Shown in pieces: positions 1 through 11,815 of a stretch of 64,000 nucleotides of DNA. This stretch comes from Massariosphaeria phaeospora (taxonomy: Eukaryota; Ascomycota; Dothideomycetes; Pleosporales). The notes under the pieces are model-generated. The model saw only the letters and a list, made by a program, of their open reading frames with translations, ran no database searches and was not told where the DNA came from. Made by a program: the position numbers and the translations under genes. The DNA is taken from assembly GCA_011032825.1 (NCBI GenBank), contig JAADJZ010000003.1:682001-746000 (forward strand), written 5' to 3'. How positions within the stretch are numbered: position 1 is the stretch's first letter; every line of letters begins with the position of its first letter.

Positions 1-1558
1 ATGATATCCAGTGTAGGAAACCTTGATAACTTTAAATCCCGTTAGAACCGCACGCTTCAACACTGGGTTGGTCACTTACAGATCCATGTAGCTATCGTGA
101 GCGCCCCCAACAAGACCTGGGCAATCGCAATAAGCAAATCGTCTTGAGGTAGTTAGTTGTGCAGAACAAGTTATCTCCCTGGACAACGCACCCAGTCCGA
201 ACTTGCGCTCTACGACCCTCCTCCATATTCGAGTGCTGACGATAAGAGTAGAAAGGATGAAGGGGAACAAAGTCAGAAAAAGGTTGGCTGGCTGCAAGCC
301 CGAATCACCGACCGCCATAATGAATTACTGTGTGCGCTCTTGACTTGCGACGAACGAGTACCTAGGACGTGCGATGAACGACTTCGAAAGAGTGTGAGAT
401 CAGCATTTACATAAGAGCGCTGGCCACGGTGTAGGATTCGGACTCTACAAAAACCTTGGGACCTGAGCACGCAGCAGCCCGAGCTTCAGGCGGACCTGCA
501 CGAAGACGTAGACGATATTTAGGTTTCATGGGACCCAAACCTCTGGGTCACGTCTTGGAAAGAAACTCGAGAGCGAAGCAGTTTTCGCACCATTTCTTCG
601 GTGCCATGGAATGAGCCTCTGAGGGAGCCAGAGCCATAGCAGATGGAGTATAGTCTATCTCGGCGGTTTGGCGGACGGGTCGCGGCTCCTCCGCGAATGC
701 CCCGCCTTGGCGCTCGAGAGAGAGTTGGTTGGGTGGTTCGCGTGGTCTAACCAACACAGCTAGAAATCAGACCACATAACCGTGGAATTCAGGGAATGAA
801 CCATTCTGACTAACCAGACGGCGCCAATCTCCATCCTTCGGACCGTCGGCAAGCGGAACGGTACGGTACACGCGCCCGTGCGGGCTCTACCGCACCTAGG
901 TATGATCGGGCCCCGCACGGATCCCTGGTGAATGCAATCACCCCGAGCTAGCCTCAGGAAAGTGATGGCGTCTTGGCATTGTAATATATCCGGATCCATC
1001 GCTCCTTTCTGCTCCTCTTTTTGTGGCACAGTACTAAGTGCAATTTCGTTTTCGTCGCAGCCCGTTGCCACGAGAGAAGTTTTGCGCAAAGCTCACAACT
1101 TTCTGCCATGAGCCTCGTTTGATTTCAACGTCTTCTTAAGTATTCTCTGGTCCGCACGCCCCGGGGGGTTGGTGAAATCTAGGCTACACGGCTCCAGCCG
1201 TGCTTGGATGTCCATCACGGCCCCGGTTCCTATTTTACCAGTTGCCCTCGAAACATGATATCGGGAGTCGAGACACTCGCACGGCTCCTTTTTACCTTTG
1301 CGGTAAGCCCTAGGCCTTCCGTCCGCAGCCGACGCCGTATTGTTGCGGCAATCGGCTGCAAAGCGAACTGCCGTCCGAGTCATGGCCAAGTCGAGTTCTA
1401 GCCCGCGGAGGTAACTTGGTCGAGAAAGGAGCAACGTCAACGTTGATGAAGAGAAAATTGAAGTTCAGACTCGCCTTAAGTATTACCTTGTGCGCAGCAA
1501 GAATCTCATTTCTGTAGAGCACGGCAACCTGCCAAGACCTAGGTAATCATTCATTGTC
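1..1558. other. Non-coding left edge
   Basis: No gene is supported here. Open frames on both strands are short (at most about 115 codons), overlap one another, lack recognisable domains and have no convincing splice partners. The last few hundred bases should contain the promoter and 5' UTR of the FAD-linked oxidase that starts at 1559, but I could not pick out a specific promoter element. Confidence 0.5.
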
Positions 1559-3660
1559 ATGGCTCCCAAGTGCTCTCTCGGCGTCGTCGCTGCGACCCTA
1601 TCTTTCCTCTTCTCTGCCGCTAGCGCCCAGTCTTCAAACCAGCCTGTGGAACCTGCCGAGGCCGTCGTCGCAGAGACCATCGTTGCGGGTGCCCCTCTGC
1701 TGGACGTGGAAACAGTTCAACTCACCGATGCCGTTGTCGCCCGCATTGCGAGCGATGATGCCACTGCAGAATACGCCGACCTCTTCGCCTTTGAATCAGA
1801 CGCGTCAGTCGCAAAACGTGACTTGCCCTCGTGCAAGACCTACCCTGGCGATGCCTTGTGGCCAGTCGAGCTTGTGTGGGACATCTTTGATTTCCTCCTA
1901 GGTGGACAACTGATCAAGACGGTGCCCATTGCCGCACCCTGCTACGATTCGAAATGGGGTAGCAAAGATGATGCAAGGTGCAGCGCTCTCATAAGCACAT
2001 TTGGCAAGCCGGCGACACAGTAAGTATGCTACCACACTTCAGCCATGGCTTTTAGCATTCGCTAATCAATTATGCAGCGAAAATGACCCTACCTCCATCA
2101 TGTGGCCCATCTTCCAGGGCAAGACCTGCATGGTTCGCGAAGGGACCACCGCGGCCGACAAATGCACACTCGGTGGATTCCCAGAGTACGCACTCAACGC
2201 ATCCAACGTAGCCCAGATCCAACTGGCGTTGAACTTTGCGCGTAACCTTAACATTCGCCTCGTTGTGAAAAACACCGGGCACTGTTACCTAGGCAAATCC
2301 ACCGGTGCCGGTTCGCTGAGCATCTGGACGCACAATTTCCAAGACATCGACTTCCTTCCCAAATACCAAGCGACTGGTTATAACGGTGCCGCTTTCAGGG
2401 TCGGCGCAGGCGTAACGGTGCAGCAGATTTATCGCGCGGCGGAGGCCCAGCGTCTCTCGGTTCTCGGGGGCATTTGCGAGGTATGTATTTGCGCCGCCTC
2501 GTAAGTGGCAGAGTGCAACACGCTGACACGTGATACAGAGCGTTGGATTTGTTGGCGGATACTTGCAAGGCGGAGGCCACACGCCTCTCTCCGGATACTA
2601 TGGTATGGCTGCCGACTCTGTCCTTGCCTTCCAAGTCGTCACCGCAGATGGCCGCTTCGTCACCGCTTCCGCGACCTCCAACCCTGACCTCTTCTGGGCG
2701 CTTCGCGGCGGCGGTGGAGGTACCTATGGAGTTGTGACGTCAGTTATCATCAAGGCGCATCCAAAGATTGATGTAACACACTCGACTTTCGTACTTGGTA
2801 ACAGCACTGACGGCACCCAACTTGTGTCTCGCGAAAACTTCTTCAAAGGAGTCCGAAAGTTCTTCGAGTCGTTCCCTACCTTCACCGACGCCGGAACCTA
2901 CTCCTTCTTCTTCATCTTCAACACGAACGGCCAACTGACCCTCGACATGAAGTCGTTCTTTGCGCCGGGCCACACCAAGGAGTCGTACAACAAGCTGACC
3001 AAGCCTTTCTTCGACACAGCCAAGGAGCTCGGAATCCCTTTCAAGACGCCTCAAAACTCCACCTACTACCCCACATTCTTCTCTGCCTACTGGGACGCCT
3101 GGGGCAAGACCCCCTTCCCTCTCGGCACCGCCACCTCTCTGCCCGGCAACCGACTGATCCCCAAATCCCACTGGACCGAGCCCGCGAAGTTCGAGAAGAT
3201 GTTCAGCACGCTCAAGGCGCACGTTGAGAACGGCCGCCACTTTGGAGTCTACCACCAATCGCCTCAGAACCCGCAAAAGGTCGACAACGCCGTCTCCTCG
3301 GCCTGGCGCAACGCCCAAGCCTTCTTCATCACCTCATCCCCAGTATTCGCCGCAAACGCCGACGCCGCGACCATCGCTTCCGCCAACAAAGTCTTGAACG
3401 AGGACATCCTGCAGCCGTGGAGGGACATCACGCCCGCAAGCGAATTTGGCGGCTCGTACCTCAACGAAGCGGCGGTTGAGGAGCCGAAGTGGCAGGAAGA
3501 CTTCTATGGCACGCAGTACTCTAAGCTGTTGAGCATTAAAAAGAAGTACGACCCGCGGGGCCTGTTCTACGCGACGACCGCTGTAGGAAGCGAGGAGTGG
3601 GAGGTTCGGGATGTGGAGCTGGGCGTGCAGACCCAGAACGGCAAGCTGTGTCGGAAGTGA
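1559..3660 (+). CDS. Secreted BBE-type FAD-linked oxidase
   Basis: Three exons, 1559-2019, 2078-2480 and 2539-3660, joined in frame give about 661 residues. Both introns have good signals (GTAAGT with CTAAT and GCAG; GTATGT with ACAG). Residues 1-23 look like a signal peptide ending near SAASAQ. The FAD-binding PCMH fold runs from about residue 180 to 360. It includes KNTGHC near residue 222, whose His is the usual site of 8-alpha-histidyl FAD attachment, and GGICESVG near 285, whose Cys matches the 6-S-cysteinyl site of berberine-bridge enzymes. The glycine-rich stretches GGYLQGGGH and LRGGGGGTYG follow. A C-terminal BBE segment contains YDPRGLFY near residue 623. Bicovalent flavin is therefore likely. 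Family members oxidise sugars, alcohols or secondary metabolites with O2; the substrate cannot be read here. No biosynthetic cluster surrounds it. The roughly 150 residues before the FAD domain are longer than usual. Confidence 0.9.
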
Positions 3661-3903
3661 ATTGGTCACAGGCGATACTGATTCTCGTTAACTCATACAT
3701 AGTCTTCCTTAATATCCTTCTTGTTGAAACTTTCAAGCAATAAACAGCATTCATTTCTGTGCATCAGGTTCTTAGCGCTTAACTGATCTTCAAAGTCTTT
3801 CTAAAGAAATACTATTTTCTAGACATAGCGTCTTTCCTACAACTCTAATGAAATAGCCTACCTATCCTATAACCTTAGCTCCAACCAGTCCCTTCGCTCT
3901 ATC

Positions 3904-6698
3904 CTACTTCCTCTTCTGTCTTCGCGTTACCCGCTCTGTCTGCTGCGGTTCCTCGACCACATCTGCTTTTCTTTTGGTTTTCCGCTCGCTCTTCTCCAGC
4001 TTCTGTTTCATGTCCTCAAACTCTTGCTCCTTGACCTTCATCTTTTCCCTCATCTCCTCGTTCATCTTTTCCCTCATCTCCTCCTTCATCTTTTCCCTCA
4101 TCTCCTCGTTCATCTTTTCCCTCATCTCCTCCTTCATCTTTTCCCTCATCTCCTCGTTCATCTTTTCCCTCATCTCCTCCTTCATCTTTTCCCTCATCTC
4201 CTCGTTCATCTTTTCCCTTCTCTCCTCCTTTACCCTCATCTCCTCGTTCATCTTTTCCCTCATCTCCTCCTTCATCTTTTCCCTCATCTCCTCGTTCATC
4301 TTTTCCCTTCTCTCCTCCTTTACCCTCATCTCCTCGTTCATCTTTTCCCTCATCTCCTTTTTCTCCTGTTCCAACTCCTTTCTCGCCCGCTCCAACTCCC
4401 GCTCTCTCTCCTCCATGTTCCGCTTGCCCTCTAGCTCTACCTGTGTTGTTGATCCATCTGGCGACTGTAGCACGGCGGTAGCAATGTCTGGTGACTGGCT
4501 ACCGAAATGGGCCTGGTCGAGTCGATTTCTGTCTTCGCCTAGTGTAAGAGTTGCGCGTTTTTGTTTGTCGTGTGTGTAGATGTCTGCAGTAAAATTCTCT
4601 ACGTCTAAAACGACATGGAGAATCTGTAGTTCGACCTCTAACCCTAGTTTACAAGAAACTACGAGTTAGTAATTTTTAGCGTTAATGCATACTATCGATT
4701 AGAGCGCTTACCTTTGGTGTTGATCTTCCGAAAAGCAGATTTGGTGCAGAAGTTGAGGATAATGTAATCTTCCCACTTTTGATATTTGCCGCCAGCTTTG
4801 AAACGACCGACATGCTCTGCAAGCTCTCTGCTACTGCCACATTGCATGACTTCAATGCCCCACTTTTGACTGAAGATGTAGAAATCGATTCTGCCATCGC
4901 TTGTATGCGAATATTCTGTTAGAATTGGGAGATTGCGAAGCTCCCGATTAAGACAGCAGTAGATTTCATCCTGGAAGGCTGCCTCTGGTATGCCCCAGCG
5001 CTTATCAGATCTAGTGGGTCGCTTTTGGAGGGCGGATGGGCTGAATCGAGCGATTGCATTGATGCAGACCTGTTGGAGGCCAACCTTCTCCAAGCTAGTG
5101 CCTGGTTCTGGGCCTGGAAAAAGTCGACGGTATGCTATTCTGCTAGTGTCAGCAAGCACACATTCACGTTAGGTGAGTAACTATACATACCGCCGATGTA
5201 TAGGAGATGCAAAGATGTACCTTCTTTCATTACTTTTTGGCCTAGACTGCTCTACGTGCAGATAGCCCATCTTGTAACAGAAAGCAAAGACATCGAAGTC
5301 TTGTGGCAACCGCGTGAGGCCACTAGGACGAATCGCTACCTCACGCAGTGCTTGGACTACATCTGAGAAGCTGATATGAGAGTATGCGGGCCAACGCAAG
5401 CTCTTTCGCGTATAATTTTCAGAACGAGGTGTCCAAACTCCCCTGCCGCTGTCAGTCAGCCAGTCTAATAAGCCCTCATGCTCAACAAGTATTTCATGAC
5501 ACAAGCTTGTCGACCATGTCCGTGTACTTCTAACAGGCTCAGGAAGCTAATATATGTTAGCTACAATATTTGCGGATTACTGCTGTACCTTATATACCTG
5601 ATCAAAAATGTTTTCAAAGTGCCTTAAAAGCATTCCAACCATACCCGGATGACCATCCGTAGCACTGTGAAGATATCCAGGCATGCTATCATCAAAATAG
5701 TAGTTGTTATGTATAGCCCACTTATTGATGGCCACGGCTGTTTCTTTTGGTTGGAAGAGCATGTACGGATGACCCGCTATAGATGGACGTAACTCTACAC
5801 GTTGAAGTGAATCTACAAGAAGCGCTTGGGACTCGACTTGAGGCTCGTGAAGATGAGAAGTACCGGCAGCGCCATAGAGACAGACAAGGATGAAAATGGG
5901 CTGACTTCTTGTGTTTCTGTTTTTGAGCACCTCTGTCCATAGTTCTTCTTCATTATAAGATTCCTGCGCTTCATCGATAAGATAAATTGTTCGAGCTCCG
6001 GGATTGTGCGGCCGATATGTAGCATTTTGCTCCTGCCACCATTTGCGCTTACTGGCGAGATAGTTTTCAACACTTTTTTCGGAATCCTCACGCTTGTTCT
6101 TTTTTATCCACTGAAAAAACACAGGCTCAAGGTCCAAACGATGATGAAGAATATAATATCCTAGCAGCCGGAGTAAAGTTGTCTTGCCGACTTGGGGCGT
6201 TGCACGGATGGCGACTACTCGTGTGCGCTGTGCTAGCTCCAAGATAGTGTTCACCAAGTCTTGTCGCTCGCATACAAAATCGCAACCCGAGTTCCATGAG
6301 TGATTGAATCCCTCAATGTGATCGTCGATGGTGTGTCCGCACTTAAGGCATCCTGGGAAAGAACGTTCAAAGATCCCCTCTTCGCAAGAACACTTCCGGC
6401 AGGGCCAGAAAGACATGACGGTGTTAGGAGAAACAAGTGAAGGATTAGAGGCTGCGTTTGTGCGTGACTGCTCCTGTTGATTGGGATCTTGAGGCCTGTG
6501 GGATTTCTTTCGTGATCTTTGCGAGTAAGACTGATCTCCTTTACGCTTGCGAGGCCTTTTGAGAGCAATACTCTGGGTATTTGTAGACAGCTTCGGTTGT
6601 GTCGTAGTGCTAAAGGAGTGCTTGCTTGCCCTAAGCGGCTTTGTCTTTGGTGTTGGCGCAGGTAGAATGCTACCTTTGGATCTTGTAGTTACAGGCAT
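3904..6698 (-). CDS. Crinkler-like P-loop NTPase fused to a REase-like domain and a coiled coil
   Basis: Four exons on the minus strand: 6698-5598, 5546-5191, 5142-4712 and 4643-3904. They total 2,628 bp, about 875 residues, with phases agreeing at each junction. An alternative first donor at 5588 would add three residues. Residues 47-53 (KRPRKRK) look like a nuclear localisation signal. Cysteines 100, 103, 105, 117 and 120 suggest a small zinc knuckle. Walker A is ATPQVGKTTLL (about 167-177) and Walker B is IYLIDEAQ (about 238-245). Exon 3 carries a restriction-endonuclease-like module (about 530-600) with PEAAFQDEIY, GRIDFYIF and KWGIEVMQ, the pattern of nuclease domains that follow NTPases in Crinkler-like (CRN/CR) proteins of fungi and oomycetes. 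The catalytic E-x-K lysine is not evident. The tail (about 725-830) is a charged coiled coil of 16-residue repeats. Family members act as host- or self-directed nuclear effectors; that role is inferred here. The surrounding DNA is accessory in character. Confidence 0.85.
4036..4360 (-). repeat. Coding minisatellite, 24/48-bp units
   Basis: The sequence alternates two nearly identical 24-bp units, which translate on the minus strand to MREKMNEE and MREKMKEE. A variant block containing MRVKEERREKMNEE occurs twice and marks a larger internal duplication. Copies are almost identical at the DNA level, so the array is young or kept homogeneous. It lies entirely inside the last exon of the NTPase-nuclease gene and keeps its frame. 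Confidence 0.93.
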
Positions 6699-7864
6699 CT
6701 TCGATGTAAAGCCTTAGTAGAGTTGTATAATTAAAAGATGGAAGTTTCTCTTACTCTTTAATACATGTAGCCATTTTCTTTGTTAAAGTGATAGCAACTG
6801 CAACCGTCGTTCAAACAAAGTCGGTAGACCTGTACATAGCAAACTTCTTTGTTCATCCTCTTTCAAGTCGTAGTAAGTGGCGTAGAAGTTTGCATGAAAC
6901 GTATTGCTTTGAGATGTTTTTCATCTAGTTGGGAATGGTCCGCTTTGAAGGTTGCCGAACGCCGGCTGAATCAGTCAATAAGGCCGTTGCGCAATTATGC
7001 GACGAGCATTAGAGGGTTGCATTCAGTTGTTTTGTACATCCGGCTGCACTGCGGCTCCGTCCGCAACGGCCTCATAATTCCCCGGTTAGACCAGATTAGT
7101 GAGCCTTATAGCATTTCCGTACGCATCCCATGTTCCCCAGAACACCATGAAGCCAATATAAACAAGGGTAGCATCGACCAGTTATTCAATCTGCGGTACA
7201 ATAGGTATTTGTTCTCCTCCCCAGTTCTACACATCCATCATCCAAGCCCTTCATCCCAAGGTCGTCATTACAGACCGCAGGTAGATCCCAAATGCCAGCC
7301 CAAAGCCCTATCAACCCCCAAAAGCAACGCCTGACCTGACCCCCCGATACCCAAAGGTAGAAAAATGACAAATTCCTCGATGGCGCCTTGGCCCGTTCCA
7401 CCGACTCCCAGTCTCATCGCGGTTGTGAAAGACATCTAGGAAAAAGTGAATAATAATGATGATGTTAGCATGCCCGCCCGTGTCGCAAACGCCCAAATAA
7501 CACTTCCAAAATCTTTCACCTATGCCCGACGCCCGTGCTCTGGTATGTCCAATATCAAATATAGGTCATTCAGGTATCTCCATCGAGAAGGGAAGACTCA
7601 GAAGGAAGATAGACCAAGATTGCACTAGATCTCGACTGGACAATGCTATGGGAAACGCAGGTGGCTATGGGCCAGGCAATGAAAATAGGACAACCCAGCT
7701 ATATTGCAAGTAAAGGAGAGGTCCCAAACCCGGACGCCTCTCCTAACAGAACGCCGCCGAAATGCAATGCAATGGGAGACATATATGCTGATGCCGTTGT
7801 GTTGAGCCCGTTATCGAATCTAGTGCTTGATGCTGGGCAGGTAGGTGTTGATGATGATCTTCGA
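6699..7864. other. Intergenic spacer between the NTPase-nuclease and ATG1 genes
   Basis: This spacer is about 1.2 kb. It holds the presumed promoter of the NTPase-nuclease gene at its left end and the 3' UTR of ATG1 at its right end. An open frame at 6849-7334 (+) has no recognisable domain, and I do not call it. Confidence 0.5.
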
Positions 7865-10800
7865 CTACCTGGTGGTGCCGTGAGAGGATGGTGAACTACG
7901 ACTTGCAGATCGAGGTACTGGAGCGCTGGTGATGGAGGTCCGCTTCGACGCTTTCTGAATTTCGATCTTCTTCTTAAGCGCTTTGTGTCTCGCTTTCATG
8001 CTCTCGACAACTATCTCAAGTCAGCCAAAATCTCTCAGAAGACAAAGGACTACTTACGCTTCAACACAGATTGCCGATCCTCGTTCCCTAAGCCGTTGAT
8101 TTCTTCGCCTTCAAGCCTACGGCTAGAAGATTCGTCTTCTTCTTCGAGAACTGCCTGGAGCATAAGTGTTGCGGTCCAGTAATTCATCTCGCAACCCGAA
8201 AGATCTGTTCCGACCAGTTCATTTACAGCCGCAGTCCGACTCATCTCTAAGGCACGGTCATACATCAGCTTCTCTGCGGTGACTCCAGTGGTCAGAAGAA
8301 TGTTTTCAGCAGATCCAATAGTCGTAGCTGATCCCGACGCAGCTGAAAGATTCTGGGGGTGGCTGGGATGATCCAGGGGCAGTAGCTGTTGAGCCTGTTT
8401 CAATTTGCGTACTACTATTTCGGACTTGATGCAGCACTCGTTGAACCGATCCCGAATCCATGTAACAACTAGATTCAGGCGTTCCGCATTCGAGGAAGCA
8501 CGGAGTTCGGGAGAGGGGCTCCTTCGTTGTCGATTCCACAAAGTGCCAGCCACGTCCATGGCCTTGTTGAGTATTCCTAGTGACTTTACATAGAGGACGA
8601 GTGCTTCCTCGGCGATGGTCACAATGGTATCAGGTGTTAGATCATCATCGTCGTCATCATCGTCCTCTAGCACGTCGGCGCTCGGCTTCCTAACGCCGGT
8701 GGGACCAATGCCGAGACCTTGATCGCTTGGAGCGACTGGTACTAACTGCTTGTACTTCACTTCAGCAAAACCGTACACAACGTGGCTAAATTGCGCCAGG
8801 TCCTCGATCCTCTTAACAGCGGTCGAGTCTTCATCTTTGCTCGTTATCTGGCCTCCCTCTCCAACAAGGAGAAGACTGCTCTGGGCCATAGTTGGGTACA
8901 CCGGGAACGGAGAGTAACCTTGGGGTGGAGACATGCCTTTCATCATGGGCGGAGAGAGACCGAGCCCACGAATGTTGACCATATTCATAGCTTTCGAGAG
9001 TGCGGAAGTTGCGCTCTCGAAGCTTGAACGATATCGACGCTCATAGGAGCCGGTCCTTTGATGCAGAGCGTTAGGCTTTTGATGGATCTGTATTGTCCGC
9101 GAAGGAACTGTTGCACCCGTAATGGAAGTAGGGGATCCTTGGGTAGTGGCGCGTCGCTTCATGGCACCCTCTCTACTCATTCTACTAGTATGAGGACTAG
9201 CAGCTATCTCGTCGGCCAATGCGTCTATTTCCACCCGTCGTTTCTCCACAAAAACGAAACCCTCATCAAGGGCAACGTCCTGCGCAGCTCGTTCTGCAGC
9301 CTCCCTCATCGTCCCTCCCTCTGATCGCGGTGGCATTCTCTCACGATCAAAGTATTCCTTGAGCCCAGAAGCGATAAGAGGTTCATCTCTGCTATACCTG
9401 CGTGACGTTGGTAACGGATTGCGGTCCTGGAGCGTGACGGGTCGGACAGGAGCTGTCGTGGCATTGATGAGAGGTGGACGTTTTTCGCGCTGGGGCACAT
9501 GCTGTTCGATTGAGGGAAGCGGCGTGTTGCTCGTCTTTCGCATGTAGCTGGGATGAGGAGGTGTTTGTCCAGAGCTAGGCCGAGAAGAAGGTCGTGATGG
9601 CGGGGTTGTTCCATAAGATGTTTTGTCTCTCGGTGAATGAGAGTATAAACTCTCCTCAGACCGCCGATCCATCTTGGCTGGCATCTTCTGGATTCGCTTA
9701 GGTTGGGCGACGGGTTCCGGTTCGGGTTCCAGTGGTTGCGGGAGATCTTCATCGACTAAACCTGGGATATCCTCACGAACAACGGGATCTGAGAAAAAGT
9801 TATCGTAGGACATGCGTTCTGTCGGCTTGCGCTTCAACAAGGCGCGGATAAGATTCTTCATTGCCCTGCTAGCAGCCAGGCCTTCGGTGAATCTGATGTG
9901 GTCCTTGCGTTCTTCAATCTTGCGGAGAAGCTCCACATGGTTGTTCGCTCTGAATGGCGGTCTCGCGCACATCATTTCAAAGAGCACTGTTCCCACCGAC
10001 CACAGATCAGCCTTTGCATCGTACTTCTCATAGCGTAGAATCTCGGGGGCCATGTACAGTGGAGAACCGCACAGTGTCTCGGCTAGGGAAGTCGTTGGCA
10101 GAATTCTGGCAAATCCGAAATCAGCAATTTTGAGCATAGGTAGAGAGTCAATCCCGGTGGCTGGTATGAGGGAGTTCGCGTCGGCTGCTAGTGGCATTCG
10201 CTCGAGGGTCCCGCTCTGGGAGTAGAATAGCGAAGACGGATTCAGCAGGAGGTTCTGGGGTTTGAGATCGCGATGAATGTAATTCTTAGACCTGAGGAAC
10301 TCGAGCGCGCTCGCCATTTGTTTCGCAAAGTGCCTGACAATCACCTCGTTGAGCCCTCCCACTGCAGGATTCGGATACTTCTCCATCATGCGCTGGGTCT
10401 GGGGGTGGTTGACTAGATCGGTGCGCTTCTTGATAAAGGCCGACAGGTCTCCAAGCTCGCAGAACTCCATTATGATGTGCATCCGCGAAGGTGTCTCAAG
10501 GCAGTCGATGAGAGCGACTATGTGGGGATGGTGCAGGCTACGCAGAATCGAGATCTCGGACACGAGGTTGTCTTTGAGCTTCTTGTTCAGTTTGTTCATA
10601 TTGACCGACTTGATGGCAACCGAAGCTCGCTTTTCCTGTCCGACGACTGTTAGCAAACATGGCTTGGGATTTCTAAACCCCCCAACTAACTCCGGATGTA
10701 GAAGATATGCCGAACAAGGATGGACAAGGAAAGCGGAGTGCATACTCGGTGGATTCCCCGATAGACCTCCGCAAAACTGCCTTTCCCGATATGCTCCATG

Positions 10801-10898
10801 CGCTGGTACGAGCCGAGGATTTGCTCGGGCATGGTGCTGGATGCCTGCCCGGAGGAGGGAGACCTCCTCTTGAACTGGGTAGACGTTGGAGTCGCCAT
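7865..10898 (-). CDS. atg1: Serine/threonine kinase Atg1 (ULK1 family), autophagy initiation
   Basis: Three exons, 10898-10746, 10635-8058 and 8010-7865, give about 958 residues, a normal length for fungal Atg1. The P-loop [12 protein letters not shown] ends exon 1, the ATP-binding lysine is in VAIK (about K60), the catalytic loop is HRDLKPQN (about 172-179), DFG is at about 223-225, and [10 protein letters not shown] marks the activation segment. [13 protein letters not shown] after the VAIK lysine is typical of Atg1. A Ser/Pro-rich middle follows, with an eight-aspartate run. The C-terminal helical region should be the Atg13-binding tMIT domain. The last 49 residues, which include [10 protein letters not shown], depend on the 47-bp third-exon intron (GTAAGT, GCTGAC, ATAG). 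Atg1 phosphorylates autophagy factors at the pre-autophagosomal site under TORC1 and nutrient control. The 110-bp first intron splits the kinase P-loop from the VAIK lysine. Confidence 0.95.
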
Positions 10899-11772
10899 GG
10901 TGGCGGCGCTGGTTGACCAGCCTGGTGCGGCCGTCCGCCTAGAGTTGAGCCTGACTGCTGTCCAACTACCGGCGAAACTGCGGATACAGGGTAGCGGTCA
11001 AGGTGTTGTACATGAAATACTGGGCGCGGCGTGGGGAGTCTTGAGGCTTGAGGTACGGACCACGCTCGGTGGTGGGGAGGGTTGGAGGTCGATGGAGGCG
11101 GTGGCAGGCGTGGCTCCGGCTATTAGTCGCAGCGTTGTTAGATAGGCTGGGTTGCGGGCAGTAGCGTCGTATCACCGCAGAGACGAAAGTGGCACTGATG
11201 TGCCTGAATAGCAGGCTGGGGCTTGGTGTTGGGGTCGGGGGTGGTGAGGGTAATGAGTGGGTGGGCGGCAGGCAGCCGGGGGGGGCAGGGAGCGCGGTAG
11301 GATGCGGGAAACAAAGGAAGAAGGGTGCGCGGCCGCGAGGGAAGAATAGGCACAGCAACGGGAGGGAAGAGAAGCAGAGGAGGAAGAGGAGGACGAGGAG
11401 AGGCCAGCTGCAGGCGCAAGTCGCTGCGAGTGTGAGCACTGAGGTGTGACTGGAGCTCGCCGCTCGATGCGGCTAGGCGGGGCTTGGCGGCGGGCTTATC
11501 GTCGTTATCGGGCGCGTCCTCATCCTCATCACGCTCTCGCGCTCGGTTCACGGCGAGGAGGTCACTCACGATAAAGCGCACCTGCACGCCAGCCTGCGCG
11601 CGCGGCGGAAGACAGTCGCCCGCCGTTGCGCCCTTGTTTCTCGCTGCGTCCACGGGTACCTCGCCGTCCCGTGGCTGCGCTGGCCGGCAGCCCCGCCCCG
11701 TCATCTGACCGCCGCAGCTGCTCCAGCAATGACGCCGTCCCCCAGGCACGCAATTCGCCGTGCTCGCGCCTC

Positions 11773-11815
11773 GTGCCAGTGCCAGTGCCAGTGCCAGTGC
11801 CAGTGCCAGTGCCAG
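11773..11815. repeat. GTGCCA hexanucleotide repeat, 7 copies
   Basis: Seven perfect GTGCCA units run head to tail and end in an extra G. The array lies about 0.9 kb upstream of the ATG1 start in non-coding DNA. It opens spurious frames of alternating residues (LALALA, SASASA, CQCQCQ). Confidence 0.95.

Noticed and set aside
3974..4579. Plus-strand frames of 136-201 codons made of FSLISSFI or LLLHLFPH repeats
   Set aside because: They are the antisense of the minisatellite in the NTPase-nuclease last exon; the minus strand gives a spliced, domain-bearing protein.
6849..7334. 161-codon plus-strand frame between the NTPase-nuclease gene and ATG1
   Set aside because: No domain, no repeat, no splice partners; composition does not stand out from the surrounding spacer.
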